Position numbers and translations under genes: made by a program
Source: Deltaproteobacteria bacterium
Lineage (GTDB): Bacteria > Desulfobacterota > Desulfomonilia > UBA1062
Assembly (NCBI GenBank): GCA_029547185.1
Contig: JAKPPU010000115.1
Coordinates: 1 to 54,896 of the forward strand
DNA length: 54,896 nucleotides
Reading direction: 5' to 3'
Notes under the pieces: generated by a model
The model's input: the letters and a program-made list of their open reading frames with translations, nothing else
Told to the model about the DNA's origin: nothing
Database searches by the model: none
Part shown: in pieces, positions 35,668 through 44,377 of the stretch
How positions within the stretch are numbered: the first letter of the stretch is position 1
Layout: the number at the start of each line of letters is the position of its first letter

Positions 35668-37092
35668 ATGAAGATACTTTTCTGCTCGCCCGAAGCGGCG
35701 CCCTACGCAAAGACCGGTGGATTGGCGGACGTGAGCTCCGCGCTCCCGGCAGAGCTCAGGAACCAGGGAATCGATTGTGATGTCGTGATCCCGCTCTACA
35801 AGTCCATCAAGAAATCCGGTATCCCTTTGGATCACGTAACCGACATCTCGTTTCTCTCAGGCCAAGGAATATCTCAGGGAAGGGTCTTCTCCCACGAACA
35901 CATGTTCTTTATCGAGAGCGACATGTACTTCAACAGGGACGGGATCTATTCGTATGCGAACAGGGATTTTCCCGACAACCTCGAGAGGTTCGCCTTCTTT
36001 TCCCGGGCGTGCCTCGAGCTGGCGCTGGCCCTCGGGGATGTCGATATCATGCACTGCAACGACTGGCAGACCGCCCTGGTTCCGGCATACATCCGATCTC
36101 TCGATGTCCGCGGCATCTCCTCATGCTACACGATCCACAACCTCGCCTATCAGGGGATTTTCGATGCGACCTTATGGCCCCTGCTCTTCCTCCCGTATGA
36201 GTTCTTCAATCCTTCCATGATGGAATACTACGGCCGCATCAATGTCATGAAGGCAGGGATCGTCTTTGCCGACCGCGTGACCACGGTCAGTCCTTCGTAC
36301 TCCCTCGAGATCCAGACCCCGGAGTTCGGTTCGGGACTGGAGGGGCTCCTGCGGTCGGTTTCCTACAAGCTGAGCGGGATCGTCAACGGCATCGATACCC
36401 ATGTGTGGGACCCTGCTCACGATAAGCTCATTCCGTGCACCTTTTCCCCCGGCAATCTCGCCGGAAAGGTCTCATGCAGGGAAAGCCTCAAGGACAGGTT
36501 TTCCCTCGAACAGAACAAGGCTCCCGTCTTCGGCCTCATCGGCCGCCTGGTGGACCAGAAGGGCATCGACCTGGTCATCTCCGCCATGGACGGGATGATC
36601 TCCATGGGAGCGCAGGTGGTGGTGCTGGGGACAGGAGAGAGATGGCATGAAGAGAACCTCCGTCAGATGGCATCGGCTTATCGGGGTCGCCTCGGAGTCT
36701 GCATCGGGTTTGACGAGGCCCTTGCCCACCTCATAGAGGCAGGCTCTGATTTCTTCCTCATGCCTTCCCGGTTTGAACCCTGCGGCCTCAACCAGATGAT
36801 CAGCATGCGCTACGGGACGATCCCCATCGTCACGTGCGTGGGCGGTCTCAAGGATACGGTCGTTGCACTCGGAGAGTGCGAGCATCCCTATGGCCTGCGC
36901 GTGAGCCGGCCGACGACACGGGACTTGCTGGCTGCCGTCGGGGAGGCTTGCTCGATCTATACCGATCGACCGGAACTCTTTTCTTCTCTTAGGGACAATG
37001 CCATGAAACGAAACGTGGATTGGACGCAATCTGCCATACAGTATCGCACCATGTACGACGAAATGATAAATTTTCGAGAAAGTAAGAGATAA
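35668..37092 (+). CDS. glgA: Glycogen synthase (ADP-glucose type)
   Basis: The 474-residue GT5 glycosyltransferase begins MKILFCSPEAAPYAKTGGLA, whose Lys-Thr-Gly-Gly-Leu binds the ADP-glucose phosphates. The second domain shows FGLIGRLVDQKGIDL and PSRFEPCGLNQMISM, with the conserved Glu of the E-x7-E pair. It extends alpha-1,4-glucan from ADP-glucose. The length matches bacterial GlgA. No glgC, glgB or glgP is nearby. The neighbouring DnaA-family gene starts about 210 bases downstream and is probably transcribed separately. Confidence 0.95.
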   Translation: MKILFCSPEAAPYAKTGGLADVSSALPAELRNQGIDCDVVIPLYKSIKKSGIPLDHVTDISFLSGQGISQGRVFSHEHMFFIESDMYFNRDGIYSYANRDFPDNLERFAFFSRACLELALALGDVDIMHCNDWQTALVPAYIRSLDVRGISSCYTIHNLAYQGIFDATLWPLLFLPYEFFNPSMMEYYGRINVMKAGIVFADRVTTVSPSYSLEIQTPEFGSGLEGLLRSVSYKLSGIVNGIDTHVWDPAHDKLIPCTFSPGNLAGKVSCRESLKDRFSLEQNKAPVFGLIGRLVDQKGIDLVISAMDGMISMGAQVVVLGTGERWHEENLRQMASAYRGRLGVCIGFDEALAHLIEAGSDFFLMPSRFEPCGLNQMISMRYGTIPIVTCVGGLKDTVVALGECEHPYGLRVSRPTTRDLLAAVGEACSIYTDRPELFSSLRDNAMKRNVDWTQSAIQYRTMYDEMINFRESKR

Positions 37093-37109
37093 ATCGAGCT
37101 CTCAAGTTT

Positions 37110-37124
37110 TCTACAAATTGTAGA
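37110..37124. promoter_or_regulatory. 15-base palindrome between glgA and the dnaA-like gene
   Basis: TCTACAAATTGTAGA is a perfect palindrome around a central A, 18 bases after the glgA stop. It has the size and symmetry of a dimeric repressor operator. No known consensus was recognised. Confidence 0.35.
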
Positions 37125-37200
37125 TAATTCGAAGAGAATGAGGGAAAAACAGAATCCGGCTCGGCTCTCCCGGATGTAGGAATATCGAGGTTCCGATTTA

Positions 37201-37220
37201 TAAGTAAGTGTTTTTACTTA
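37201..37220. promoter_or_regulatory. Inverted repeat upstream of the dnaA-like gene
   Basis: TAAGTAA and TTACTTA flank GTGTTT in the most AT-rich part of the 212-base gap before the DnaA-family start. It could be an operator, an initiator-binding site or a small DNA-unwinding element. No TTATCCACA-type DnaA box was found in the gap. Confidence 0.35.
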
Positions 37221-37304
37221 ATCAATCCTTCTCAGCAAAAACTTTACGAAGATGGGCATAATCGGATAGAGTCGGGTTTGATCTTTTCCGGCAAGTAGAA
37301 CATT

Positions 37305-38690
37305 ATGCCGCCATACGTTATGAAGTCGTCTCTCACCTTGGAGGTTGGTGTGGATCACTGCGAAATAATAAAAGAATCGATTATCTCGAGGATTCCCTCA
37401 GCTTCTGAGAAGGCACTCATGGAACAGATTGAATTCTTTGAAGAAGATGGGACTATGGTCGTATCCTGTCCCAACAGTTTCTTCCAGAAATATTTAAGCA
37501 AACAATACAGGGACTGTATTGTCGAGTGCATCAGTGCCACGCTTCAGAAGCCGGTGGAGGTGCAGTTCCGTGTCCGGAAGGGAAAGGGGCCGAGTCAGGA
37601 GGTCCCGAGCCGGGACTACCCGATCCAGATGACGCTGCCGACCTTGACGTCCCCTTCCGCGGCACACGGCCTCAACGGAAACTTCACCTTCGAGGAATTC
37701 GTCGTGGGAAGATGCAACGCCTTCGCGTATGAAGCAGCCCTGGCAGTTTCCGATGAGGATATCAGCAAATATAATCCCCTGTACTTTTACTCGGACATCG
37801 GCCTCGGGAAAAGCCACATTGCCCATGCCATAGGCAACCGGGCAGTCAAGTCGAAGCAGAACATCAACGTCAAGTACATGACGGCCGGGGATTTCTCCCA
37901 GGACTATGTCCACTCTGTGAGAAACAACTGCCTGAAAGGGTTCAAAAACTCATATTCCCCCTCGAAGCTCGATATCTTTTTCATCGACGACGTACACCTC
38001 TTCAAGAACAAGGAAAAGACCCAGACAGAGCTCTGCCAGGTTCTCGACGACCTCATGAGTGCAGGCAAGCAGGTCATCCTCTCGGGATACCGCCCCCCGA
38101 CGTCCATGACCCAGATCGACAAGGGACTTCGCTCCAGGTTTTCGTCAGGCCTTGTCATCGACCTCAAGCGACCCGACAAGCAGACAAGGGAGAAGATCGT
38201 CCGGTACAAGGCCCAGAAAAACGGCATTACCCTTCCGGAGGAGGTCGTCGAGTTCATCAGCACCAACGTACTGAGCAGCATCAGGGAGCTTGAAAGTGCG
38301 GTTATGACCATCACTGCCATGAGCTCTCTCATGAAGCGTCAGATCACCCTCGATCTTGCGAAAGAGCTCCTCGAAGGAACCCTGGAAAAGCAGCAGAAGG
38401 TCACGATCGAGCTCATCCAGAATTTTATCTCCAAGAACTTCTGCATCGCAAAGGACACCCTTGTCTCTCCTTCGCGGAAGAAGGATATCGTCTATCCCCG
38501 CCAAGTGGCGATTTTCCTCTGCAGGCGCTATACACGCGAGCCTCTCCAGAGCATCGGCGATGCCTTCTCGAGGAAGCACTCATCAATCATCCATTCTCTC
38601 GAGACAATTGAGACCATGTACAAGCAAAATCTCAAGGTAAAGAGGGAGATAGACTTTCTCATTGAGAAGTTCGAGGCAGAGACGGGCTAG
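37305..38690 (+). CDS. dnaA: Divergent DnaA-family replication initiator
   Basis: The 461-residue protein has all four DnaA domains: domain I (about 10-95, with SCPNSFFQKYLSKQY), a short linker, the AAA+ domain (about 125-345) and a DNA-binding domain IV (about 370-460). Walker B is IFFIDDVHLF, the arginine-finger box LRSRFSSGL and sensor 2 SSIRELESA, all standard. Walker A, however, reads YSDIGLGKS where DnaA normally has YGGVGLGKT. The box-recognition motif reads SRKHSSIIHS where GRDHTTV-like sequence is normal. It could be the main initiator of this lineage or a paralog. No dnaN or recF is next to it and no strong ribosome site precedes it. Confidence 0.85.
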   Translation: MPPYVMKSSLTLEVGVDHCEIIKESIISRIPSASEKALMEQIEFFEEDGTMVVSCPNSFFQKYLSKQYRDCIVECISATLQKPVEVQFRVRKGKGPSQEVPSRDYPIQMTLPTLTSPSAAHGLNGNFTFEEFVVGRCNAFAYEAALAVSDEDISKYNPLYFYSDIGLGKSHIAHAIGNRAVKSKQNINVKYMTAGDFSQDYVHSVRNNCLKGFKNSYSPSKLDIFFIDDVHLFKNKEKTQTELCQVLDDLMSAGKQVILSGYRPPTSMTQIDKGLRSRFSSGLVIDLKRPDKQTREKIVRYKAQKNGITLPEEVVEFISTNVLSSIRELESAVMTITAMSSLMKRQITLDLAKELLEGTLEKQQKVTIELIQNFISKNFCIAKDTLVSPSRKKDIVYPRQVAIFLCRRYTREPLQSIGDAFSRKHSSIIHSLETIETMYKQNLKVKREIDFLIEKFEAETG

Positions 38691-39967
38691 TGCGAGCTCA
38701 AGCCGTCAGGCGGTTGCCTTATCCCTGCCGCCTCTCTGCTCAAGTCTCGAAAATTGTCGACTCCGGTGAAGAATTCCCGCATCATCGCCACCCAGTAGTA
38801 CTGCCCTTTTCTCGTGAGCACGAGTTTCTCCCCTTCCCTCCGTACGGCACCTGCGAGGGAGAAGAACAGGAGCTCCGGTCCGAGCAGCCGCCATAGAGGG
38901 GCCTTGAATCGAGACCTGAATGAATTCAGGTTTATCGACAAACCGAAGAGACCCATGAGGAAGGCATAGCGGCTCAGCTCCCGGGCGGAGAAGATCTTTC
39001 TTGCCGACAACGGGAATTTCCCCTGTCTGATCCTCTCGGCATACAGGGGCAGAGAAAAGGTGTTCGCGTAGATCCTCCCACCTACAAGACCGAATGCTCC
39101 GCTTCCCACTCCGAGGTATTCATCGGCCGAGACGATGTATTCATCGATCATGGACGTGCCCGCTTTGGAGAAGCACCATGCGGAATTCGGCTCATAGCGT
39201 CCGTCGAGGTATGAGGTGATCGCTTCATAAAACCGCTTTTCTTTCGAATGATCAACCCTGCCCATGATCCCTTTCATCTTTCCCCTCGTCAGGTCGGAAA
39301 CCATGAGGGGATAGAAGGTGATCTGATCGGGGCCGACATCCATGAGGGTTTCGAGGTCGCTCTCGAGCATCTTCAAGCTCTGGATCGGAAAATTGTATAT
39401 CATGTCGGTATTCAGGGTGTTCACGATGCCTTTTGCCTCGGTCAGCCTTTCCTTGAGGTGTGGCCCGCTTCCGTACTTTTCATATCTTCCGACAGCCTTG
39501 AGGATTTGATCATCGAATGTCTGGATGCCAACGGAAACGCGGCTCACCCCGGCATCCGCAAGACGTTTGAGCATCCCCCTGTCGAGACGGTCGGGATTTG
39601 TCTCCACCGAGATTTCGGAGGGCGAGAAATCCCCGGTAATAAGAGACAGGAGATCGAAGAGCTCATCCGGGAGAACCGTAGGCGTTCCACCTCCGATATA
39701 GACCCCGGAAAAGGAAAAGCCCCGGTCTCGATACATCCCGAGCTCCTGCTTGAGGGCGGAGAAGTATTCCCTTGCCAGAGGCTCCATGAAAGGCACCCTG
39801 TGAAAAGAGCAATACGGGCAGAGCTCGGCGCAGAACGGTATGTGGATATAGAGATGGATCGGCCTGTCCGGAGCAGGCGGAGGCTCGATGGAGCCTCCAT
39901 TCTCGAAGGAAAAATACCTCGATGCCTGACGGCTCACGTACCACGATATGAAGTTCTCTATGCCCAC
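38687..39967 (-). CDS. HemW/HemN-like radical SAM protein
   Basis: The 426-residue protein carries the radical-SAM motif Cys-x3-Cys-x2-Cys in FCAELCPYCSF, then GVYIGGGTPTVL, SVETNPDRL and SVGIQTFDD, all typical of the coproporphyrinogen dehydrogenase/HemW family, and a HemN C-terminal region. Family members oxidise coproporphyrinogen III or deliver haem. An extra C-terminal ~130 residues distinguishes this from minimal HemW, and a strictly anaerobic haem or haem-like substrate is likely but not shown. Its last four bases overlap the end of the dnaA-like gene on the other strand. Confidence 0.85.
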   Translation of the reverse strand: MGIENFISWYVSRQASRYFSFENGGSIEPPPAPDRPIHLYIHIPFCAELCPYCSFHRVPFMEPLAREYFSALKQELGMYRDRGFSFSGVYIGGGTPTVLPDELFDLLSLITGDFSPSEISVETNPDRLDRGMLKRLADAGVSRVSVGIQTFDDQILKAVGRYEKYGSGPHLKERLTEAKGIVNTLNTDMIYNFPIQSLKMLESDLETLMDVGPDQITFYPLMVSDLTRGKMKGIMGRVDHSKEKRFYEAITSYLDGRYEPNSAWCFSKAGTSMIDEYIVSADEYLGVGSGAFGLVGGRIYANTFSLPLYAERIRQGKFPLSARKIFSARELSRYAFLMGLFGLSINLNSFRSRFKAPLWRLLGPELLFFSLAGAVRREGEKLVLTRKGQYYWVAMMREFFTGVDNFRDLSREAAGIRQPPDGLSSH

Positions 39968-39971
39968 GATT

Positions 39972-40190
39972 CTACCTTATCATTCTTATTAAATAGAGTA
40001 TCAGCGTGACGACGATGCTGACGAGGATGCTCGTGGTAATGGGGATATAGATCCGGTATCCCGGCCTTATTATCCGGATATCTCCGGGAAGCCTTCCCAG
40101 CCAGGAGACCGATCCTCCGAAGTAGAGGAAGATTCCGACGATCACGACAACCAGGCCAGAGAGGATGAGCACCATTCCTATCTGCTTCAT
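39972..40190 (-). CDS. DUF2905 small membrane protein
   Basis: I start at ATG 40190 (MKQIGMVLILSGL), which gives 72 residues; a longer in-frame start at 40250 looks unlike the family. There are two membrane helices, separated by the conserved loop WLGRLPGDIRI, the DUF2905 signature. The function is unknown. The gene ends four bases before the HemW-like start and is probably co-transcribed with it. Confidence 0.85.
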   Translation of the reverse strand: MKQIGMVLILSGLVVVIVGIFLYFGGSVSWLGRLPGDIRIIRPGYRIYIPITTSILVSIVVTLILYLIRMIR

Positions 40191-40373
40191 ACAGGGCATA
40201 TATAGAATCTGAAGAGAATATTCAAGGAAGCATAGCACTGCGCCTTGCACCCCCTCTATATTCCGTGGTAAAGACCAGAGTCACGGACGTGCGATCTCTG
40301 ATCTTGAGGGGGAATTCGTGATCATGCATCACTTCCTTGGGGTTATTGAAGAAACATCGAGGAAGCTCATTCA

Positions 40374-41027
40374 ATGATCCCAGTAAGGGATACGAGCGTA
40401 TCACGGGGGTTTGCCCCAGTCACTGCCGTCATCATTCTCGCCAACATGGTCGTGTTTTTCGAGGAGCTTCGCATCGGCGATCAGATCTTTCAGTTGTTCG
40501 CCGTCAGCCCCCACGACATTTATGGCTATCTCACGAAGGGAACCGGCAGCATCCTCAAGATTCACTGGTCCATCCTGGTATCTTCGTTCATGCATGCAGG
40601 CTACGTGCACCTCTTCGGCAACATGATCTTCCTCTCGGTGTTCGGGCCTGCGCTGGAAAAGAAGATCGGCGCGTTGCGGTTCTCGCTTTTCTACCTGGCA
40701 GCCGCCTTCATCGCATTCTATTCGCATGCTGCCGTCTTCCCTTCTTCACCGACGCCGGTAATCGGAGCCTCGGGGGCGATTGCAGCCGTTATGGGCGCAT
40801 ATCTGATCTTCAATCCCAAGGCAAAGATACTCACCATCATCCCGCTGCTCTTCTACATCGAGGTTATCGAGATACCCTCCGTCGTCTTCATTCTCGTCTG
40901 GTTTCTCCTCCAGGGTGCATATGGATACTTGAGCATCGAGACAAGCACTTCGGTCGCGTGGTTTTCTCATATCGGAGGGTTCATCATGGGCATGATCGCA
41001 GGCATGCAAATGAAATGGTTCAAATGA
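40374..41027 (+). CDS. Rhomboid family intramembrane serine protease
   Basis: The 217-residue protein has six predicted membrane helices. The catalytic serine is in VIGASGAIAAVMGAY (GASG) and the catalytic histidine in WFSHIGGFIMGM, with the HAGYVHLFGNMIFL helix that is typical of the family. It cleaves other membrane proteins within their helices. The substrate is unknown. A separate terminator follows about 190 bases downstream. Confidence 0.92.
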   Translation: MIPVRDTSVSRGFAPVTAVIILANMVVFFEELRIGDQIFQLFAVSPHDIYGYLTKGTGSILKIHWSILVSSFMHAGYVHLFGNMIFLSVFGPALEKKIGALRFSLFYLAAAFIAFYSHAAVFPSSPTPVIGASGAIAAVMGAYLIFNPKAKILTIIPLLFYIEVIEIPSVVFILVWFLLQGAYGYLSIETSTSVAWFSHIGGFIMGMIAGMQMKWFK

Positions 41028-41064
41028 ACTCGTTTTGAACAGATCATAGAGGGAGACTTATACG

Positions 41065-41214
41065 ATGCATTCATTCGGATATTGCTTGGTAAAGGGCATG
41101 CAGCTGGTTCGTACGTTGAGGACTCTTATCGAGGGATCACCAGCCTTCTCAATCCGTGATTACCATTCCGTAACTCTCCCGTTCCATCGGTTGAAGAATC
41201 GAAATTCCCCATAA
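41065..41214 (+). CDS. Possible 49-residue small protein
   Basis: A 50-codon frame (ATG 41065 to TAA 41212-41214) is preceded by GAGGGAG at about nine bases and followed immediately by a terminator-like hairpin, so it could be the last cistron after the rhomboid gene. The product starts MHSFGYCLVKGMQLV and has no recognisable domain. Codon use is only moderately gene-like, so this is a weak call. Confidence 0.25.
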   Translation: MHSFGYCLVKGMQLVRTLRTLIEGSPAFSIRDYHSVTLPFHRLKNRNSP

Positions 41215-41262
41215 GATGTTTTTAATTTTTAACCGGGTATCTCCGGAACATCTGACTTTTTT
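41214..41262 (+). terminator. Terminator-like structure after the rhomboid transcript
   Basis: AGATGTT (41214-41220) pairs with AACATCT (41247-41253) around an inner CCGG-GTATCT-CCGG hairpin, and CTTTTTT follows. It would end the rhomboid transcript before the FtsB-like and pil genes. Confidence 0.5.
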
Positions 41263-41320
41263 ATAAAGATTCATTTTCATCATCCCGATAGGGAGACTAT
41301 GAAAACGGGAGAGCAGATTT

Positions 41321-41647
41321 TTGAAGATAATACAACGTTATATAAATATAATGTTCTCCATGAGGACGACGAGGCCGGTCGTCTATGCACTTATTTTGAT
41401 TACCATCTTGCTTCTGGTTTTCACCTTGCCCGGAGAGAAGGGTCTCATCCGGAGCTATCAGCTGTATCAGGAGCTCAACGATCTGCAAAGTCAGAACGCA
41501 ACTCTCAAGAAGAGGAATCAGGTTCTCGCCCAGGAGGCATCCATGCTCAAGGACAATCTGGCATACATCGAGCATGTAATCATACAAGAGATGAATCTGG
41601 TAAAGCCGGGGGACATTATCGTCGTGTTCAAAAAGGAAAAGAAATAA
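41321..41647 (+). CDS. FtsB/DivIC-like septum formation initiator protein
   Basis: The frame opens with TTG at 41321 (GGGAG about nine bases upstream); ATGs at 41351 and 41360 are alternatives. After a short basic segment comes one membrane helix (VVYALILITILLLVFTLP) and then a coiled coil (about 45-85) with ELNDLQSQNATLKKRNQVL. This is the FtsB/DivIC layout, a bitopic protein that links FtsL and FtsQ at the division site. It is directly upstream of pilM, only 15 bases away, and so may be co-transcribed with the pilus genes. Confidence 0.7.
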   Translation: MKIIQRYINIMFSMRTTRPVVYALILITILLLVFTLPGEKGLIRSYQLYQELNDLQSQNATLKKRNQVLAQEASMLKDNLAYIEHVIIQEMNLVKPGDIIVVFKKEKK

Positions 41648-41662
41648 TCACGGGGTGAGAGG

Positions 41663-42721
41663 ATGTTTTTCGAAAAGAAGACATTGTTAGGGCTGGACAT
41701 AGGTTCTCAATCGATAAAGATGGTAGACCTTGCAAAGGTCCGTGGGGGTTACGAACTCAAATCCCTCGGCCTGGGTCTCATTCCTGCCGAATGCATCGTG
41801 GACAAGGACATCATGGATTCGGAGACCGTGGTCGACACGATCAAGAACCTCAGGGAGAATCTCAAGATCAGGAGCAGGGGAACCGCTACTGCCATATCAG
41901 GGCATTCGGTGATCGTGAAGAAGGCGGAACTCCCGCTCATGAGCGAGGCCGAGCTCCAGGAAACCCTGCTCATCGAAGCTGAGCAATACATCCCCTTCGA
42001 TATAAATGATGTATACTTAGACTCCTATGTCCTGGGAGAGAGTCTCGAGCGCTCCGATATGATGGATGTCCTCTTCGTGGCCTCAAAGAAAGAGCTCGTA
42101 GACGACTACTCATCCGCTGTGAGAAATGCCGGGCTCAAACCCATGCTCATGGATGTGGACGTATTCGCTTTGGAGACTATGTACGAGGTGAACTACCCCG
42201 ATGCCCCCGAGTCGATCGTGGCCCTTGTAAATGCCGGCGCTTCAATGATCAATATCAACGTCCTCAAAGACGGGATGTCGATATTTGCCAGAGACATTTC
42301 GATGGGAGGCAGACAGCTTACGGAGCGGATACAGAGAGAGTTCGGTGTAAGCTACGAGCGGGCTGAAAACATCAAGACAGGCTCGGATATCGAAGGGATA
42401 GACCTCGAGAGAATCAACTACATCTTCAAAATGGCAGCTGAAACCTATGTCCAGGAAATCCGCAGGACTCTCGATTTCTTCCTCTCGACCATGGTCAATG
42501 AGAACATCGAGAGGATCTACATGTCGGGCGGCTCCTGCAGGATTCCGGGCCTCATCACGCTCCTGGGACGGCAGATGGACATTCCCGTGGAGATGGTGAA
42601 CTCCTTCAACAACATCCACTGGGACGACAAAATCTTTGACCCTGAGTACATGGCCTATATCGCACCTCAAATGGCAGTGGCAGTGGGTCTCGCATTAAGG
42701 AGGGCCGACTACAAATGGTAA
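41663..42721 (+). CDS. pilM: Type IV pilus assembly protein PilM
   Basis: The 352-residue actin-like ATPase shows LLGLDIGSQSIKMVDL (phosphate loop 1), the conserved EAEQYIPFDINDVYLD, and IYMSGGSCRIPGL (adenosine loop). PilM is cytoplasmic and binds the short N-terminal tail of PilN to build the inner-membrane alignment complex. The gene starts with a GTGAGAGG-type site. It overlaps pilN by seven bases. Confidence 0.95.
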   Translation: MFFEKKTLLGLDIGSQSIKMVDLAKVRGGYELKSLGLGLIPAECIVDKDIMDSETVVDTIKNLRENLKIRSRGTATAISGHSVIVKKAELPLMSEAELQETLLIEAEQYIPFDINDVYLDSYVLGESLERSDMMDVLFVASKKELVDDYSSAVRNAGLKPMLMDVDVFALETMYEVNYPDAPESIVALVNAGASMININVLKDGMSIFARDISMGGRQLTERIQREFGVSYERAENIKTGSDIEGIDLERINYIFKMAAETYVQEIRRTLDFFLSTMVNENIERIYMSGGSCRIPGLITLLGRQMDIPVEMVNSFNNIHWDDKIFDPEYMAYIAPQMAVAVGLALRRADYKW

Positions 42722-43248
42722 AGATCAACCTGCTCCCCATAAAATCGGAATTAAGGCAGAAGGCCCTTATCGAGCATGTTGCCCTTCTCTCTTTATGCAT
42801 CGTGCTCATCTTCATCCTTTCCTGGTTTGTGCAGACTTCTATCAACCATAAGAAGGAGATGCTCCAGCAGGAGATAGCGAACACGAAGATCGAGATCCAG
42901 AGGCTCACGGTCGAGGCAGGAAAGATAGACAAGTTCAAGCAGCAGAAGCAGGAATTGGAGCGCAAGCTTAACATCATCAAGGAGCTGAACGCGAAGAAGT
43001 CAGGACCGGTAGAGGTGCTCGATCAGCTGAGCCTGCTCATCCCTGAAAAGGCATGGATCACCTCCCTTAACAATACGGGCAACAGCCTCATCCTGAACGG
43101 GATAGCAGTCGACAATCCCACCATCGCAGCGTTCATGAAGAGCCTCCAAGCATCTTCCTACTTCCAGGGCGTTGAGCTTGAGCTTACCCAGCAGGAAGGC
43201 ATGAACCATAAATTTACTATCAAATGTCAAATAAAGTTGCCGAGTTGA
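42715..43248 (+). CDS. pilN: Type IV pilus assembly protein PilN
   Basis: The 177-residue bitopic protein begins MVKINLLPIK, the conserved PilM-binding tail, followed by a membrane helix (VALLSLCIVLIFILSWFV), a coiled coil and a ferredoxin-like periplasmic domain (KAWITSLNNTGNSLILNG). It pairs with PilO across the membrane. It sits inside the pil operon, nine bases before pilO. Confidence 0.93.
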   Translation: MVKINLLPIKSELRQKALIEHVALLSLCIVLIFILSWFVQTSINHKKEMLQQEIANTKIEIQRLTVEAGKIDKFKQQKQELERKLNIIKELNAKKSGPVEVLDQLSLLIPEKAWITSLNNTGNSLILNGIAVDNPTIAAFMKSLQASSYFQGVELELTQQEGMNHKFTIKCQIKLPS

Positions 43249-43256
43249 GGTGATGT

Positions 43257-43859
43257 ATGAACCCCATTGATTTTATACTGAGACAGAAGCCTGCGATCAA
43301 GCTCCTTGCTCTAGTCATCATTCTCGGGGCGATTCTCGGTGTCTACTGGCAGTTTTTCTACCGACCGGTCGTCGCAGAAATCAAAACCATAGAGCCCGAG
43401 TTGAATCAGCTCAAGGCAGAGCTCTCCGCCAAACGGGATATCGTGAAGGAAAAACCCAGGTATGAGGCGGAGGTCGAGCAAACAAGGGCTGAGTTCCATC
43501 TCGCCCTCAAGCAGCTTCCAAACAAGAGCGAGATTCCCACATTATTGGAGAATATTTCAGGACTGGGCATGTCTGCCGGCCTGCAGTTCAAGCTCTTCAA
43601 GCCGAGGCCTGAAGTCGCAAAGAATTTCTATGCGGAGATACCCGTTGATATAGAGGTCGAGGGAAAGTTCCGCGATATCATTGCATTCTTCAGCGAAGTC
43701 TCGAAGATGCCGCGGATCGTCAATATCTCCGATATCTCGATCCAGAATATGAAGAAAGGGGCTTCCGGGCCGATCATATTGAGCACAAAATGCATCGCCA
43801 CGACGTTTAAATTCATTGAGGATACGGCCAATACAACGGAAAAAGGGACGGGAAAATGA
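43257..43859 (+). CDS. pilO: Type IV pilus assembly protein PilO
   Basis: The 200-residue protein has one membrane helix (LLALVIILGAILGVYWQFFY), a coiled coil (about 40-85), and a periplasmic ferredoxin-like domain (GKFRDIIAFFSEVSKMPRIV). PilO heterodimerises with PilN and holds PilP. Its stop overlaps the pilP start (ATGA). Confidence 0.93.
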   Translation: MNPIDFILRQKPAIKLLALVIILGAILGVYWQFFYRPVVAEIKTIEPELNQLKAELSAKRDIVKEKPRYEAEVEQTRAEFHLALKQLPNKSEIPTLLENISGLGMSAGLQFKLFKPRPEVAKNFYAEIPVDIEVEGKFRDIIAFFSEVSKMPRIVNISDISIQNMKKGASGPIILSTKCIATTFKFIEDTANTTEKGTGK

Positions 43860-44377
43860 AAGGATATCTATCCACACTAATCGCGATCCTATCGGTAGGT
43901 GTCGTTGCATGCTCAGGGGGAGGGAATCCTTCCACGCAAACCGCCTCGAGCGCCTCTCCCAATGCCGGCAGTGCCAAGCAGGAGAAAGTGCTGCCCGTAT
44001 TGGCCCCAGAGGAACAAATGAAGCCGGCATACCAGATCATGGGATTGAGAGATCCCTTCCTGCCATTTGAGACGTCTCTGTCGGCCGAAGAGGCCAGAAA
44101 GAACATAATCGACCCGCTTCAGAGACTCTCTCTTTCTCAGGTCGGGATCGTAGGGATCATCCTTGGGAAGGATAAGCGTGCACTCATCCAGGAAGCATCG
44201 GGGATTGGTTACATCGTAAAAGAAGGAACCCTGTTGGGGGAGAACTCGGGTATCGTGACCGCGATAACGGCCGATGGGGTTACCGTCAAACAACATTTTA
44301 AAGATTACATGGGGCGCGTGACTACAAGGGAAATAGTATTGTCGCTCAAGAAGGAAGAGGGGGTAACAGGAAAATGA
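43856..44377 (+). CDS. pilP: Type IV pilus lipoprotein PilP
   Basis: The 173-residue protein has a lipobox (VVAC, Cys18), a flexible Ser/Ala/Pro-rich linker (to ~65), and the PilP beta domain (RDPFLPFETS, then LSLSQVGIVGIILG...ALIQEASGIGYIVKEG). It bridges the inner-membrane PilNO pair to the secretin PilQ. The overlap with pilQ is four bases. Confidence 0.93.
   Translation: MKGYLSTLIAILSVGVVACSGGGNPSTQTASSASPNAGSAKQEKVLPVLAPEEQMKPAYQIMGLRDPFLPFETSLSAEEARKNIIDPLQRLSLSQVGIVGIILGKDKRALIQEASGIGYIVKEGTLLGENSGIVTAITADGVTVKQHFKDYMGRVTTREIVLSLKKEEGVTGK

Noticed and set aside
41086..41102. A sigma-54-like site (TTGG-N10-GC) upstream of the pil cluster
   Set aside because: Only partial consensus match; it lies inside the small-ORF candidate and before the terminator, so it is unlikely to drive the pil genes.
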